A DNA stretch of 64,000 bases from Salvia splendens (lineage: Eukaryota > Streptophyta > Magnoliopsida > Lamiales > Lamiaceae), in NCBI RefSeq assembly GCF_004379255.2, contig NC_056048.1:8342001-8406000 (forward strand), read 5' to 3'. Position 1 is the first letter of the stretch, and each line of letters starts with the position of its first letter. The notes beneath the pieces were generated by a model that ran no database searches, was not told the origin of the DNA, and saw only the letters and a list, made by a program, of their open reading frames with translations. The translations under genes were made by a program, and so were the position numbers. Shown in pieces: positions 1 through 10,673 of this stretch.

Positions 1-537
1 AAACCAAGATCAATTGCTGGAAGAATTAATATTGACTATTATTTTTTAGAGTGATTAATTGTATTAAATCTCTAATTATTCTTTTATTATGATGATAAGT
101 TGGACAAATTATAAACTAACTAACGGTGTTTAAAATATTTAACGGAATATATTAATTTAAAATACTAATGTAACTTTTTGTATGAAATATGTAAACTTAA
201 TACTTTTAATACTAAATTGAAATAAAAGTAAAACATTTTGTATGAAAACTTGTAATTACCTTAGATGTTATAGTAGTAATATATCGAGATGATGATGATG
301 GTAAAAATGTTGGAGAAGTGCAAAGATTATTTACTAAATTTTCATACAGATGCTTTTAAATCTTCTTAAAGAGCCTATAAAAGTGTACTATTAATTAAAT
401 TTAAATTTGATTTCAAAAAATTAAGCTGAAATACGTAAATTTTGGCCTATAAGTACCAATTCTGTAGTAATTGTGAAAATGCAGTCTTCAAAATTGGAAT
501 TTCATTGCAAAAAAGGAGGAAGTGGGAGACAAAGAGG
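1..537. other. AT-rich intergenic, no gene seen
   Basis: Strongly AT-rich sequence with stops in all frames. No coding similarity or repeat structure was recognised before the MITE that begins at 538. Confidence 0.6.
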
Positions 538-777
538 TACTCCCCATGTTAATAGATGCATTTCTTTTTGGCACAGAGTTTAAGAATAGTGTGTTAAGTG
601 GATTGTGAATAAAGTAAGGGAGAATAAAGCTAGAGAGATGATAAGAGAATAAAGTAAGAAGGGTGATTACGTTTTGCCAAAAATAAAAATGACTCAATTA
701 TGTTGAAACTTCCAAAATAGAAAAATGATTGTTAACGTAGAACGGACGGATAAAAAAAACGTAGAACGAACGGAGTA
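538..777. mobile_element. Stowaway-like MITE
   Basis: The left end reads TACTCCCC and the right end CGGAGTA, the classic CTCC..GGAG terminal inverted repeats beside a TA target duplication. The body is about 240 bp, AT-rich and non-coding. The right end carries a second partial copy of the CGTAGAACG motif. This is the first of about ten such elements in the window. Confidence 0.75.
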
Positions 778-895
778 CTTCTCTTTTAAGTTAGGGTAGA
801 GCCCTGAGGGATGACAAGTGGACTGCGGAAATACATAGATCAGGTCAAGTTCATTGTTTGTCTTATGAGAACCTACTATGAAAAAAAATGGAGAA

Positions 896-1456
896 TCAGA
901 ATCCTGAAAAAAAAGTAGTATCCATGAACCTTGTATGTATGCCCGGGGCTACTTCTAAAATGATTCTCCATGATGGTGACAACCCTCCTCCTAGATCACA
1001 TACATAAATCCCACCATATCCATCCCCACATAAAATCTTACATTTAAAGCTTAATTTGCTAATTCCAAATCCAAATATGTAATTATATCTTTCTGTAAGC
1101 TGACTAGGCACAGGAGGAAGCACGACATATTCACGAGTAATTGGGTTGCATATGAAAAGAACATAAGCGCGATCATTTCGCAACAAAATCAAAATCAAAC
1201 CATTAATTGAATCAATTACAACGGTATAGAGATCACCGTTTCTATGTTTATAAATCATGAATCTGAAAAATGGGTCGAATACCTCACCATCACAGACTGT
1301 GCAACATCTGTCGTTAGTAGCAAAAGTCATCCTCTTCTATCATATCGCACCATGATTTACAAACACACTTGCACATTATAATGCTTTTAATCGGGAGGCT
1401 TCCCATAATATTTCTAGTAATCTTTTTCAGCAGTTTTGTAAATAAATCTTTCTTCA
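896..1456 (-). pseudogene. F-box/FBA-domain protein, frameshifted and truncated
   Basis: On the minus strand an ORF starting at 1456 encodes an F-box core with the motif LPIKSIIMCKCVCKSWCDMI and stops at 1314-1316. The overlapping next frame (from 1330) continues without loss into an F-box-associated region: INGLILIL, ICNPITREYVVLPPVP, then a YIFGFGIS segment. F-box/FBA genes are usually one uninterrupted exon of about 350-400 codons, so the frame change near 1316-1330 is best read as a frameshift. The protein also stops at 896, about half the usual length, so the second half of the FBA domain is missing. In the family the F-box binds SKP1 and the FBA region binds the substrate of an SCF ubiquitin ligase. 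The start and product here are unlikely to be functional. Confidence 0.8.
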
Positions 1457-2134
1457 TTTTACTCACTTTATCGATTCCAACGCGGCTCGAGAAAAATAAA
1501 GTTAAGTGAGATTAGAGTGTAGTAGTGGATGAAGAAAAGACTATTCTTAAGTTCTAATTATAACAACCAAATAATCTTATTATGATAAACGATCTAATTC
1601 TTGCCAAGTAAAATTTTATGGGGCAGTTTGGTTGTCATAAAAATAATTATTATGATTTTTTGTAATATTACAAAAATCAATAAAAGTTGTTAGAATTTTG
1701 AACTTATATAGTAAATTGTAATCATAATTTAAAATTTGTATTTAGATTTTTTAAATAAGTTCTGGTATCATTAAGTGTCTCATATTTCTTTGTTTGAAAA
1801 GTCCTCAATAAATATCTTATTTCATGTTTACTACAATCCATTAACTAATTCTACTCACAATTATTGTAAAACTACATAAAAATGGAGTTCACATTTCACT
1901 AATTTTTTTACTCACTCGTTCACAAAATCAAACAATTTCCTAAAATATGCATCATTCAAATTGGACATTTAATAGACCGAAGTAATTACAATAATCAATA
2001 GTATACTAATAAACATGATTACTATTGATGTTATAATTATAATTATTATTGCAATTGAATATATATAATAGAATTTTAAAATTACAATAACATTTTTAGT
2101 TATTTATTAATTAATAATAAAATAATAAAAATCA
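1457..2134. other. AT-rich intergenic, no gene seen
   Basis: Low-complexity A/T sequence containing many short TAATTATTAT-type runs. A GGGGCAGTTTGGTTGTC segment near 1620 resembles the end of a hAT-type MITE, but no matching second end was found. Confidence 0.45.
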
Positions 2135-2338
2135 TACTCTCTGTCCTACTCTAAGTGGAGAGTTCCTAATTCGTCACGGAATTTTATGTAGTACTGTTTT
2201 GTGAGTTATGAGTAAATAAGAGAATAAAGTAAGAAAAATAAAAAATATACAGAAAATGATGTTTCCATAATTATAAATATGTCATTTAGAGTGTTTCATC
2301 CAAAAAAATGTTTTACTTAGAGTAGAACGGAGGGAATA
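2135..2338. mobile_element. Stowaway-like MITE
   Basis: Begins TACTCTCTGTCC and ends GGAGGGAATA, with the complementary stretches CTACTCTAAG and CTTAGAGTAG next to the ends. The length of about 204 bp and the non-coding AT-rich body fit a diverged Stowaway-like element. Confidence 0.7.
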
Positions 2339-2987
2339 GTAGTTATATAGACTTTTAGAATTAAGATTCGTAAACTAAATAATTATAATAATTATTTCAA
2401 TAAATTAGTACTAATAACATAATAATAATAAATGATAAAATAATAAAATTATTACAATTATAATTATTGCTAAGCAAATTGACCTCTTGTAATTGTTGCT
2501 AGTATTTTTTTTTTGTATTTTCATCTAACAGTACTAATTTATATCGTCTAGACTTCTTGTAATTTATTATAGCTCCTTTCATCATTATTGTTTCATGTGC
2601 TTGTCCTGAATAAGGAGAAATCATCTTCAAAGAAAATGCAGAGCTAGCTCAAGAAAATATTGAATCAATTTACAAATACTCATTAGTTGACAAATGACAA
2701 TATTAATAACAAACAAATAAAATTTGTTGATGTCAATATTTTGGAACACAAAAAGCCCAAATCAGAACCATTTTTGATCATTTCTACCGACATTACTATC
2801 ATAATTTCGTAAAATTCAATCCCCATAAAAATTCCCATTTCATCTTCATAAAACATGTTACAAATTCTATGCCATAATTAAGAAAAAAAACACACAACCA
2901 AATAAAATAAGTAATCCCCCACATTCTTTTCGGATAAGGAAGGCAACGCATCAATCCTTTTCCCACCCCAATCAACGTCTCCCACAA
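2339..2987. other. AT-rich intergenic upstream of histone H1
   Basis: No coding region recognised. The last 150 bases turn pyrimidine-rich and GC-richer, which fits the distal promoter of the H1 gene. Confidence 0.5.
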
Positions 2988-3102
2988 GTCCACGTGGACG
3001 CACAGATTTTCCCACGACTAAAGTCCTCAATCCCCGCCAGCACTTACTATCCAATCAGAGTTCACCGTTCTACCTCACACGGATCGCCCTCCGCTATTTA
3101 AA
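2988..3102 (+). promoter_or_regulatory. Proximal promoter of the histone H1 gene
   Basis: Directly visible elements are a 12-bp palindrome GTCCACGTGGAC centred on a G-box at 2988-2999, a CCAAT-like box near 3050, CACGGATC at 3078-3085 (one base from the plant histone octamer CGCGGATC), and a TATA-like CTATTTAAA at about 3094-3102. The spacing from TATA to ATG (about 85 bases) leaves a normal short 5' UTR. The elements are known types in plant histone and light- or bZIP-responsive promoters. That they control this gene is inferred from position. Confidence 0.55.
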
Positions 3103-3184
3103 CGCTTGCGTAGTTCATACAGTCGAATCATTTTCAAAATCCCCAAATTTTCAATCAATCGAATTATATCGTGTTGAAATTGAG

Positions 3185-3815
3185 ATGACGGCAGCCGAGC
3201 AAGTTAAGAAGCCTACGGCGGCGAAGCTGATCAAGGAGAAGAAAGCAACCAAGGCGAAAAAGGCCATAGCTGCAAAATCCTCCAAAACCGCTTCCCATCC
3301 TCCTTATTTCGAGGTAATTTTTGTTTAACTACTTCAATATCTCATCGCTGATTACTTCAATTTCGATTAATTATGTTTTCAAAATTGCGCAGATGATTAA
3401 GGAGGCGCTGTTGGCTTTGAACGAGAGGAGCGGTTCGAGCCCTTACGCGATTGCGAAGTACATGGAGGACACGCACAAATCTGTTCTGCCGGCCAATTTC
3501 AGGAAGATTCTAGGGCTCCAACTCAAAAATTCTGCTGCGAAGGGGAAATTGAACAAAATCAAGGCCTCGTACAAGTTATCCGATGCCGGAAAGAAGGCGG
3601 CGGCGACGAAGCCTGCTGCGAAGAAAGCTGCTGCACCCGCTGCTAAAAAATCGAAGGTGGCTGCTGCTGTGGGAACCAAGAGGAAGGCGGAAGTGGTGAA
3701 GAAGGTGGCGGCGAAGAAGCCTGTGAAGAAGGCGGTGACTCCGGTGAAGGCGAAGCAGCCTAAGAGCATAAAATCCCCTGCTGCTAAGAGGGCGAGGAGG
3801 GCTGTTGCTGTGTGA
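3185..3815 (+). CDS. Linker histone H1
   Basis: Two exons, 3185-3313 and 3393-3815, join in phase 0 across a 79-base GT-AG intron and give a 183-residue protein. Residues about 37-105 form the H1/H5 winged-helix globular domain. The core runs HPPYFE at the end of exon 1, then MIKEALLALNERSGSS and KILGLQLKNSAAKGKL. The N-terminal 36 residues are Lys/Ala-rich. The C-terminal tail (about 80 residues) is almost entirely Lys, Ala, Pro and Val with AAKK and TPVKAK repeats, typical of plant H1. It binds linker DNA at the nucleosome dyad and compacts chromatin in the nucleus. The intron within the start of the globular domain is common in plant H1 genes. The tail is shortish, so this may be a minor or drought-type variant, which the sequence alone cannot settle. 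The start ATG follows an upstream TATA box and no longer reading frame competes. Confidence 0.95.
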
Positions 3816-5132
3816 AGAGATTAGGGGTAGTTTGTGAATTAGGTTTTGTAGATATTTGTTCGGAATCAAAGATATGGATGGTGTTCGGCAGTTTTTGGTT
3901 TTGGTTTGTGGTTTGTATATTTTTGTTTTGAATGAATGTTTCTTTTATCTTTATGGAGTAACCTCTTTTCGAGCATCTTCACCTATGTAGTTGTTTCTTG
4001 CTTTATTTAATTTGCCTGTAAATTTTAATCAGTTGTTTCTTGCTTTGTTAAATTTGCCTGTAAGTTTTAATCAAAAATCTTCACCAACCAGTGGAAAATC
4101 GCTTGATAATTATAAGCGAATTATTTTGATATTAGTATTATAATTCAATTTTTATCAGTTCTATAATTGCACGTCAGTTTTTCTTGTGTATTTTTTTGTA
4201 GATATAACTAATTAGAACTTTGTTTTATTAAAAATAACCGGACGCAAAATTATAGAATCTAACTATAAAAATATTAATTATAATTATCATTCTTGAAATA
4301 AAATACGCAGCTCAAAATAATAATTTTCAATTTTTTTGTTTTTATACCAAAAAAGAGCTTTACAATTGGAAGTTCCAAACGAAATTAAACTTGAACTCCA
4401 CCATGTAGATCATAGGCGAATTATCCAACTTTCAAGAATGATAATCATAATTACTGTTGTCATAATTGGATTCTATAAATTTTTTAATATTTTAAAATAT
4501 AAAATAATATATATAAAACGAAGAATATATACGATAGAGAGAAAATAGAAAGATATTAATGAGCATAATTGTTTCACATTCAATTATTATTCAATTTTAA
4601 ATCTTATTCATTACTACTATTAAAGTAAATATTTTTACTTGTTTCTATAGATGTCAACATAGGGAGTATAATACAAATATTAATATAATACGGAGTACAT
4701 AAGTATATCAACATAATTACACAAAGTATATAAACACAATTATACTTATTTTGTAATGTGTTGATACATAAGGTAACACTTCATTTTACTGGATTTCATA
4801 TACTCATTTTACCCTATTAAATATTCTCTCAGTTCTTATCTCAAATTATCAATTTTTTTTATTAATGTAGAATTTAAGAAAATAATGAAATATTTGTTAG
4901 TTTAGGTGAAAAAAACATAAAGTATGCAAAAAACTAAAGTAGATAAAATAAAATATGAGAGGAATTAAAGCAAAAGAGAGTAAATGAAATGTTTCTTGCT
5001 AAATAAAAACATTTTTCAATTTTTCATAAGTACTACTATTTTACTAGTTAATATTGAATTAAAATCTGTAGTATTGACCTCTCCAACATACCATAATTAT
5101 GGTTATTAATTAATTTCTAAAATCTCTCAACT
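3816..5132. other. H1 3' region and AT-rich intergenic
   Basis: The first 200 bases are T-rich 3' UTR-like sequence. A segment of about 40 bases (GTTTCTTGCTTTATTTAATTT-like) occurs twice in tandem near 3990-4070. The remainder is AT-rich with only short spurious ORFs. Confidence 0.45.
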
Positions 5133-6008
5133 TAGACGTCAATTGGGCTAACCCGTTCGGGTTCGGGCCAACCCACTTGGGTTGCCGGGCTATTTGGGTG
5201 TGGGCTATCCGGATTATAATTTTTTCGGGTCATAAATTTTCAACCCCAATCCTACCCGCCGGGTTTCGGGCTATTCGGGCCTAAAAACTTTAAAAAATAA
5301 TCAGTTGTAATCAAAATTCTCGTCTAAAAAAAAAATTTTAAATTTTAGATAATTTTTTTCTTTGTTTTAGAATCATATAAAATTTTTAAATTTTCATACT
5401 TTCTTCAATAATAGTTGGAGAGAAGCCTTTTATCTCAATCAACTACAACATAAACAATGATAACTCAAAATTAAATCAATCAATTTGAATTAAAGTTTGG
5501 GTTCGTGTCACTGTTTTGCATTGTTCATAATTAATTCTTTATGAAAATTAAAAATTACATCTTACATGAATCACTATTAAAATGATAAATACATTGAGAT
5601 TTTGATGGGTTAGTTCTTAATTTTGTCTTTGATTGACTTAGGTGGTGGTAAGATAGTAGTGGCAGATGATGGGACGATGGAACAATGAGTCGAGGTGGAA
5701 ATTGAAAGGTGATAGTGTGGGATCGAGTGGAAAAGTGTAGAATGGAGATTGAAGAAGACTAATGATTGTGCCACATGAATTTCAAAAATACAAAAAACCC
5801 TTAAAACTTAATATTTTTTAATTAAAAGTTGCAACCCGTCGGACCGACCCACAACTCGCTCGGACCAACCCGTTTAACCCGCCAATCCATTTGAGCTAAC
5901 CTGTTTAGCCCATTTTGTATTCGGGTTATAAAATTCTAGCTCTAACCCACTAATTTTATTGGACTATTCGGGTCAATCCACAGATTTCAGGTTGAATTGA
6001 CATCCCTA
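5133..6008. mobile_element. Old non-autonomous hAT-like element
   Basis: The left end reads TAGACGTCAATTGGGCTAACC and the right end, read inward on the other strand, TAGGGATGTCAATTCAACCTG. These are imperfect inverted termini of the hAT-like TAGGGATGTCAA type. Both subterminal regions are packed with GGGTT/AACCC and CGGGCC words, while the centre is plain AT-rich sequence. No transposase is present and no convincing 8-bp target duplication survives, so this is an old internally deleted copy. Class assignment is tentative. Confidence 0.55.
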
Positions 6009-6120
6009 CTTATACATTACACAATTTATTGTTTAGTTTATATATTTTCGCAAAGAATATTTTCAGTCATGTTATCCATTTTATTTGGTGATTAAATTCA
6101 AAACCATCGTTAATATATAC

Positions 6121-6351
6121 TACCTCCGTCCCTGAAGAGTGTGCACTATTTCTACTATTTCCTTTTTCGTCCGTCTCCAAAGAGTATGAACATTTCAATT
6201 TTGGAAAATCTCTACTCTCTCATGAGGTGAGACTCATTCTCCACTAATAATACTTAAAAAACTTTCTCTATCTATCTCTCTTACTTTACCAATAATCCAT
6301 TAAAACTCGTACCAAATTCAAAGTTCATACTATTTGGGGACGGAGGGAGTA
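6121..6351. mobile_element. Stowaway-like MITE
   Basis: Begins TACCTCCGTCCCTGAAGAGT and ends GGGGACGGAGGGAGTA, giving clear inverted termini with TA at both edges. The length is 231 bp and the body is non-coding. Confidence 0.85.
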
Positions 6352-6379
6352 TGGCCTAACAACTTTGAAGTACTAGTAC

Positions 6380-6618
6380 TACTCCCTCCGTCCCGTGCTA
6401 CTCACACGTTTGCTTTTCGGCTCGTCACAAAGTCCTTACACTATTTATAATTTAAGTTAGAATTAATGCATTTAATTAATATGTTAGTTTAAGTTAAGAG
6501 CTCTTTTATTAAGTGATGTCTCATTACACCTAAAATTCTTTTTTAATTACACAAAAAAATCAATCCCAAATTTACGGCCTAAAATGAAAAGTGCGAGTAG
6601 CATGGGACAGAGGGAGTA
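6380..6618. mobile_element. Stowaway-like MITE
   Basis: Begins TACTCCCTCCGTCCCGTGCT and ends GGGACAGAGGGAGTA, with an inner complementary pair GTGCTACTC and GAGTAGCAT. About 239 bp long, 28 bp away from the previous MITE and non-coding. Confidence 0.85.
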
Positions 6619-6688
6619 TTATTTATGGTATTGCATTAAAAAAATTCAGATATGACCATGATCTAACACATTAGTTTCTTCCTACTTA

Positions 6689-8555
6689 GAGCATTAGCAG
6701 TGGTGCGTATGTCCCGGCGGACATCCCAAAAACGCCTCCTGCCACCTCATATGAACATTCCACTGCACAATGGCGGACATCCCCAAGGACATCCCGACGG
6801 ACTTCCCACAATAATAAAAATTCTCAAATTAAACAATTTCTGGAATTAAAGGATTTACGGAATTAAAATTTCAACACAAATAGGGAAAAAAATTCCATTA
6901 AATAAAAAAAAGAAAAGTACATTTCACCAAATTAAAAAAAATACATTTAAATAATTAAAAACTACATCAACGACGACCCCTCCGCTGCCATACTTCTTCA
7001 ATAATATCGTTCTGAAGTCGAACATGGGCTTGTTTTTGGCGCATGTCGGCAAATGCACGGACTCGATCGACTTCGTCGCGGGGTATCCCCATGCGTACAT
7101 TGCTAGTGGCGACGCCGTGGCTTGGACCCGCAGCATCAGCATCATCATTGGTCCAATCAGTCATTGCTGGACCTTCATCTTCGACAATCATGTTGTGCAT
7201 GATAATACATGCGTACATGATGTCGGCGATGCTGTCAACATACCACAGCCGTGCTGGACCCTTCACTGCCGCCCATCGAGCCTGGATAACACCCGCTCCA
7301 CATCCTTGCGCGCTGCCTCCTGACGACCCACAGAATAGACCTTCTTTTCTTCTGTGGGGCATCTGATCGTGTTCACAAAGACGGACCACATAGGGTATGT
7401 CCCATCCGCCAAATAATAGCCCATATTGTGCTGGTTGCCGTTGGCGACGAAATTGACGGCCTGACCAACGCCCATGCACTGGTCGTTGAAAAGGGGCGGC
7501 GACTGGAGGATGTTGATGTCGTTGTTAGACCCGGCTACTCCAAAATAGGCATGCCAAATCCACAGCCGGTAGTCAGCTACCGCTTCAAGGATCATCGTGG
7601 GATTTTTGCACTTGAAACCAGTAGTGTACATCCCTTTCCAGCCAGCGGGGCAGTTCTTCCACTCCCAGTGCATACAATCTATGCTGCCTAACATTCCCGG
7701 AAACCCGTATTGATTCCCGTGCATATCCAGCAGAGCCTGACAATCTTCGGGGGTAGACTTCTGAAGATACCTATCCCCGAATATCTCCCTAACACATTGA
7801 CAAAAATACGTTAGGCACTCGCGGGCAGTCGTCTCGCCGATGTGGAGGTACTCGTCAAACATGTCGGCCGCACCTCCGTATGCAAACTGCTTGATTGCGG
7901 CAGTGCACTTCTGAATCGGCGTGTGGCTGGGTTCACCAGCCTCATCCTCCTGCACCCTGAAATACCCGTATCGATGCTCTAAAGCGCCCACGATACGCAG
8001 AAAGAGCGGACGATGCATCCTAAAACATCACCGGAACATGTTCTCCCCATATCGTGGCTCCGGAGCGAAGTAATCCTCGTACAACCGAGGTTGTGCAGCG
8101 AGGTGGTCCCGGGGTACTATAGATCGACGATGGATAGGTCGAGGTACCGTCGGCTCCAAGGCCGCTTGTTCCTCCCTATCCGCTGCCTCCCGCACACGTG
8201 CATGAATCAGCCGCATCATGTGTTCATATTGCCCACCACTACCACTACCACTACCACTACCAGCCATTACGGATATATAAAAGAAATTTAGAGAGAGAGA
8301 AACTTGTTAAAACAAGTGGTGCGAATGAAATGAAGTTCAACGAGCCGTATATATAGACTTTTAAACAAAAAAAGTTAAAAATTAAAAAATCGGGACGTCC
8401 GCACGGACGTCTGTCGTGTCTCCGCAATGGCGGACGTCCGCGGAACGCCGCGGAACTCCGGTGTCCGCAGCGGAGGTCCGTATCCGTCGCGACCTTGCAC
8501 AATGGCGGACGTCCCGCGCGGACGTTCGCCAAGACGGGCGCCATTGATGATGCTC
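6689..8555 (-). mobile_element. PIF/Harbinger element with 3-bp TTA target duplication
   Basis: The left end GAGCATTAGCAGTGGTGC and the right end, read inward, GAGCATCATCAATGGCGC are inverted repeats directly flanked by TTA (6686-6688 and 8556-8558), the target duplication typical of Harbinger. Subterminal regions hold many GGACGTCCG/GGCGGAC words. The only large coding region is the disrupted transposase on the minus strand. There is no ORF1 (Myb-like) gene, so the element could not have moved alone even if the transposase were repaired. Confidence 0.85.
6967..8267 (-). pseudogene. PIF/Harbinger transposase (DDE_Tnp_4/Plant_tran type), disabled
   Basis: Translation from 8267 gives a Gly/Ser start, then RLYEDYFAPEPRYGENMFR. 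It hits TGA at 8028-8030 and continues in the same frame as CFRMHRPLFLRIVGALEHR. Family members have Arg-Arg-Arg-Phe-Arg here, so two CpG-type changes (CGA to TGA, CGT to TGT) explain both the stop and the Cys. The catalytic-domain blocks follow: GSIDCMHWEWKNCP (first Asp), YRLWIWHAYFGVAGSNNDIN (second Asp region), YYLADGTYP, and ARKDVERV. Near 7288-7294 a few bases are missing and the frame shifts. Family members read an Ala-Phe-Gly segment there, while this copy joins DVERV directly to IQARWAAVKGPARLW. The C-terminal ACIIMHNMIVEDE and a coiled tail remain. Two lesions in about 430 codons suggest a fairly recent copy. The role would be cut-and-paste transposition at TTA sites. Confidence 0.9.
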
Positions 8556-8558
8556 TTA

Positions 8559-9155
8559 GAGTATTCAAGACAATGATCTTTCTTCATCTCCTTATCCCTA
8601 GCTAAGTGATTATACAAGATAACAAAATATCTTAACATAACATTGGAAGGTTAAGTTTATCCAGTTTTTAACATTTTTCGTTCAATATCTGTACTATGAC
8701 ACGACATTATTCTAATTGAGGTATTTTTAGTGCAGTCTTCGTTTTGTTTACTTGTGCATTCAGTTGAAGGCTTCTCTCTTTTACCATGATCATCAAAATC
8801 AAATAATGAATTAACAATTTGCAAAAGGTTCAAAAAAGTACTCCCTTTATCCCCACCGAAAATGGCTTGCTTTCTTTTTTAGTTTGATCAATAGGGGTAT
8901 TTATTAGTGAAAGTATTTAGGAGTATGAAAAGAAAAAAAAAACATGATATTACAAAAGAAAAAAAAACACAGAAATTGAGGAATGGAATTTGAGAGGAAA
9001 TTAATTAGGGAGAGGCGTGGGCAATTGTGGCCTCTGGTTATGAAATGTTACATGGAGTATTTAATATGAACAGTTTTTTTTGAATTTTATCTTTACTTGA
9101 TAAATATAGAGCAGATTAATAATTTTGATTAATAAGACTAACAATTTGGAGTTGT
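8559..9155. other. Intergenic, no gene seen
   Basis: AT-rich sequence. A TACTCCCTTTATCCCC word at about 8838 looks like one end of a Stowaway-like MITE, and ATGGAGTATT near 9050 could be the other, but the inner parts do not pair convincingly. Confidence 0.4.
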
Positions 9156-9960
9156 AACGGTGGTAGGTGGTGTCGGAATGTATCTGACTGCCTTGTTAGG
9201 TCAAAAGGTCCACACGGAAGTGGTCCAAAGCGTGGCAGCATGAATTTCGACGGGATGCTCGAAGATAATTTCACCTTTAATCCCGATATATGTACATAGT
9301 TAAATCTACCTAATTTCTAGTGTATATATATAACTTTATTTGTTACGCATATATTTCAGATTTTTACAACTAGAATACTATCCATATTTTTTATTGCGAC
9401 TGTTCATCTTTTTTGTCCGATGTCGACAAGGTAGATCCGGTGAGTCTAATTTCCTCTCTACATATAACTTATACTATTTAACTAAGTTGACTATAATAAT
9501 AATTACATTGTTGCACATATATAGGCGCACAACCTGACTTATAGGGGTGTAAGAATCTACGATGCCATGATGGATGAGCTACTACGGCTCAGGACTCAGA
9601 AATGCTAAGAATGTATTAAATTATTAAATTATAACTAAACTTGGGCTAGTTTAATTATAATTGACAATTTGATATTATTTTCCCAGGCGTTATTGTCAGG
9701 TGGTTCAGCAGGGGGACTTGCCACAATCTTACATTGTGACAAGTTCAAAACACTATTTGCTGATAGTACCAGGGTTAAGTGCCTATCGGATTCTGGATTT
9801 TTTATCCATGGGTAAGACTCTCAAACTTAGTTAATTGCTACAATACAATTTTATTAAATATTAAGCACAAACCTTGTCGTTGATTGACTTTTTCTGTATC
9901 TCTAATAGAGAGCATTTTATTGGGGCTGATTGGAGAGAAAATCGCTTCTTCGACGTGATA
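9156..9960 (+). pseudogene. Pectin acetylesterase, 5'-truncated and disrupted
   Basis: Five exon-like blocks in the right order recall the pectin acetylesterase (PAE/Notum) family. 9156-9286 gives NGGRWCRNVSDCLVR and NFDGMLEDNFTFNPD. 9360-9439 gives FYN, a stop where the family has Trp, then DVDKVDP before a GT donor. 9525-9609 gives HNLTYRGVRIYDAMMDELL and a second stop. 9686-9811 gives [19 protein letters not shown] and [14 protein letters not shown] before GTAAGA. About 9909-9960 gives EHFIGADWRENRFF. The family enzyme removes acetyl groups from cell-wall pectin. The signal peptide, first exons and C-terminal third are missing. The nucleophile motif GCSAGG is changed to GGSAGG, keeping the Ser. 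Stops and truncation make a product unlikely. Confidence 0.85.
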
Positions 9961-10261
9961 TCAACACATGTATATATTCTTTATCTCATTTACTTTGTTA
10001 CTTAATCAATTACAGTATAATTCAATACTCATCTTTTTACATTTTCCTCATTTTTTCCATGTGTATATATATAGGGTTTGGCGAATTTGTTGCCTACATC
10101 ATGCACATCCAAATTCAGTCCAACTCTGGTAACAATATATTAATGAACTTATGTTTCACAGAATTATATGTTCACAGAATTATAAATACATTCATTACTT
10201 TTCCAGAAATAACATACTTAAGTATTCCTCATAATCATATCCATGTTTGCAGTGTTTGCAG

Positions 10262-10613
10262 CGTGTCTACGTACTATACCCTAGCCCCTAAGCTTATTAA
10301 ACCCTTAGGGTAAACAAGAAACGTGTGTCCAAACATCATAACATGGTACATCTTATTCGTATGCATTGCAGTTCACATATTGTGCATTATATAGTCAATT
10401 ATATGCATTACTCGTGACCATGTGGTGCATTATTCGTAGCGGTTTCCAGCCATTATTAGATTACTATTGTACCTGCATAATGCACAAAATATGACAAATA
10501 ATGCAACACGGGATTAATTACCCAATGTTGATCTTGACCGTCCATTTCTCTAATCTAATGGCTGATATTAAGAAGGAAAAAGGAGAAAATATAGGAAAAG
10601 GAAATGAATACAT

Positions 10614-10616
<3 letters not shown>
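10262..10616 (+). mobile_element. Solo right end of the neighbouring (TA)n-element family
   Basis: The block opens with CTAGCCCCTAAGCTTATTAA and ends GGAAATGAATACATCCC against a (TA)n tract. The same order of words (CTAGCCCC.., AACCC..GGG, GAAACGTG, GCATTAT motifs, then AGGAGAAA..GGGAAAAGGAAATGAATACATC) occurs at the right part and right end of the element at 10672-15015, in the same orientation. It is therefore a truncated relative sitting immediately upstream of the full copy. Confidence 0.65.

Positions 10617-10671
<55 letters not shown>
10617..10671. repeat. (TA)n microsatellite between two element ends
   Basis: An uninterrupted TA run of about 55 bases joins the right end of the solo fragment to the left end of the 10672-15015 element. 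Confidence 0.95.

Positions 10672-10673
<2 letters not shown>

Noticed and set aside
3443..3869. Minus-strand ORFs of 108 and 97 codons over the H1 gene
   Set aside because: They are shadows of the Lys/Ala-rich H1 coding sequence.
5133..6008. Telomere-like AACCC/GGGTT runs
   Set aside because: The words are irregular, occur only next to the two ends of a hAT-like element, and have no tandem TTTAGGG order.
7043..7366. Plus-strand ORFs of about 100 codons inside the Harbinger element
   Set aside because: They are antisense shadows of the transposase.
9930..10313. A 127-codon ORF after the pectin acetylesterase relic
   Set aside because: Composition is hydrophobic and AT-driven, it begins in the last pseudogene exon in a different frame and runs into the transposon fragment.
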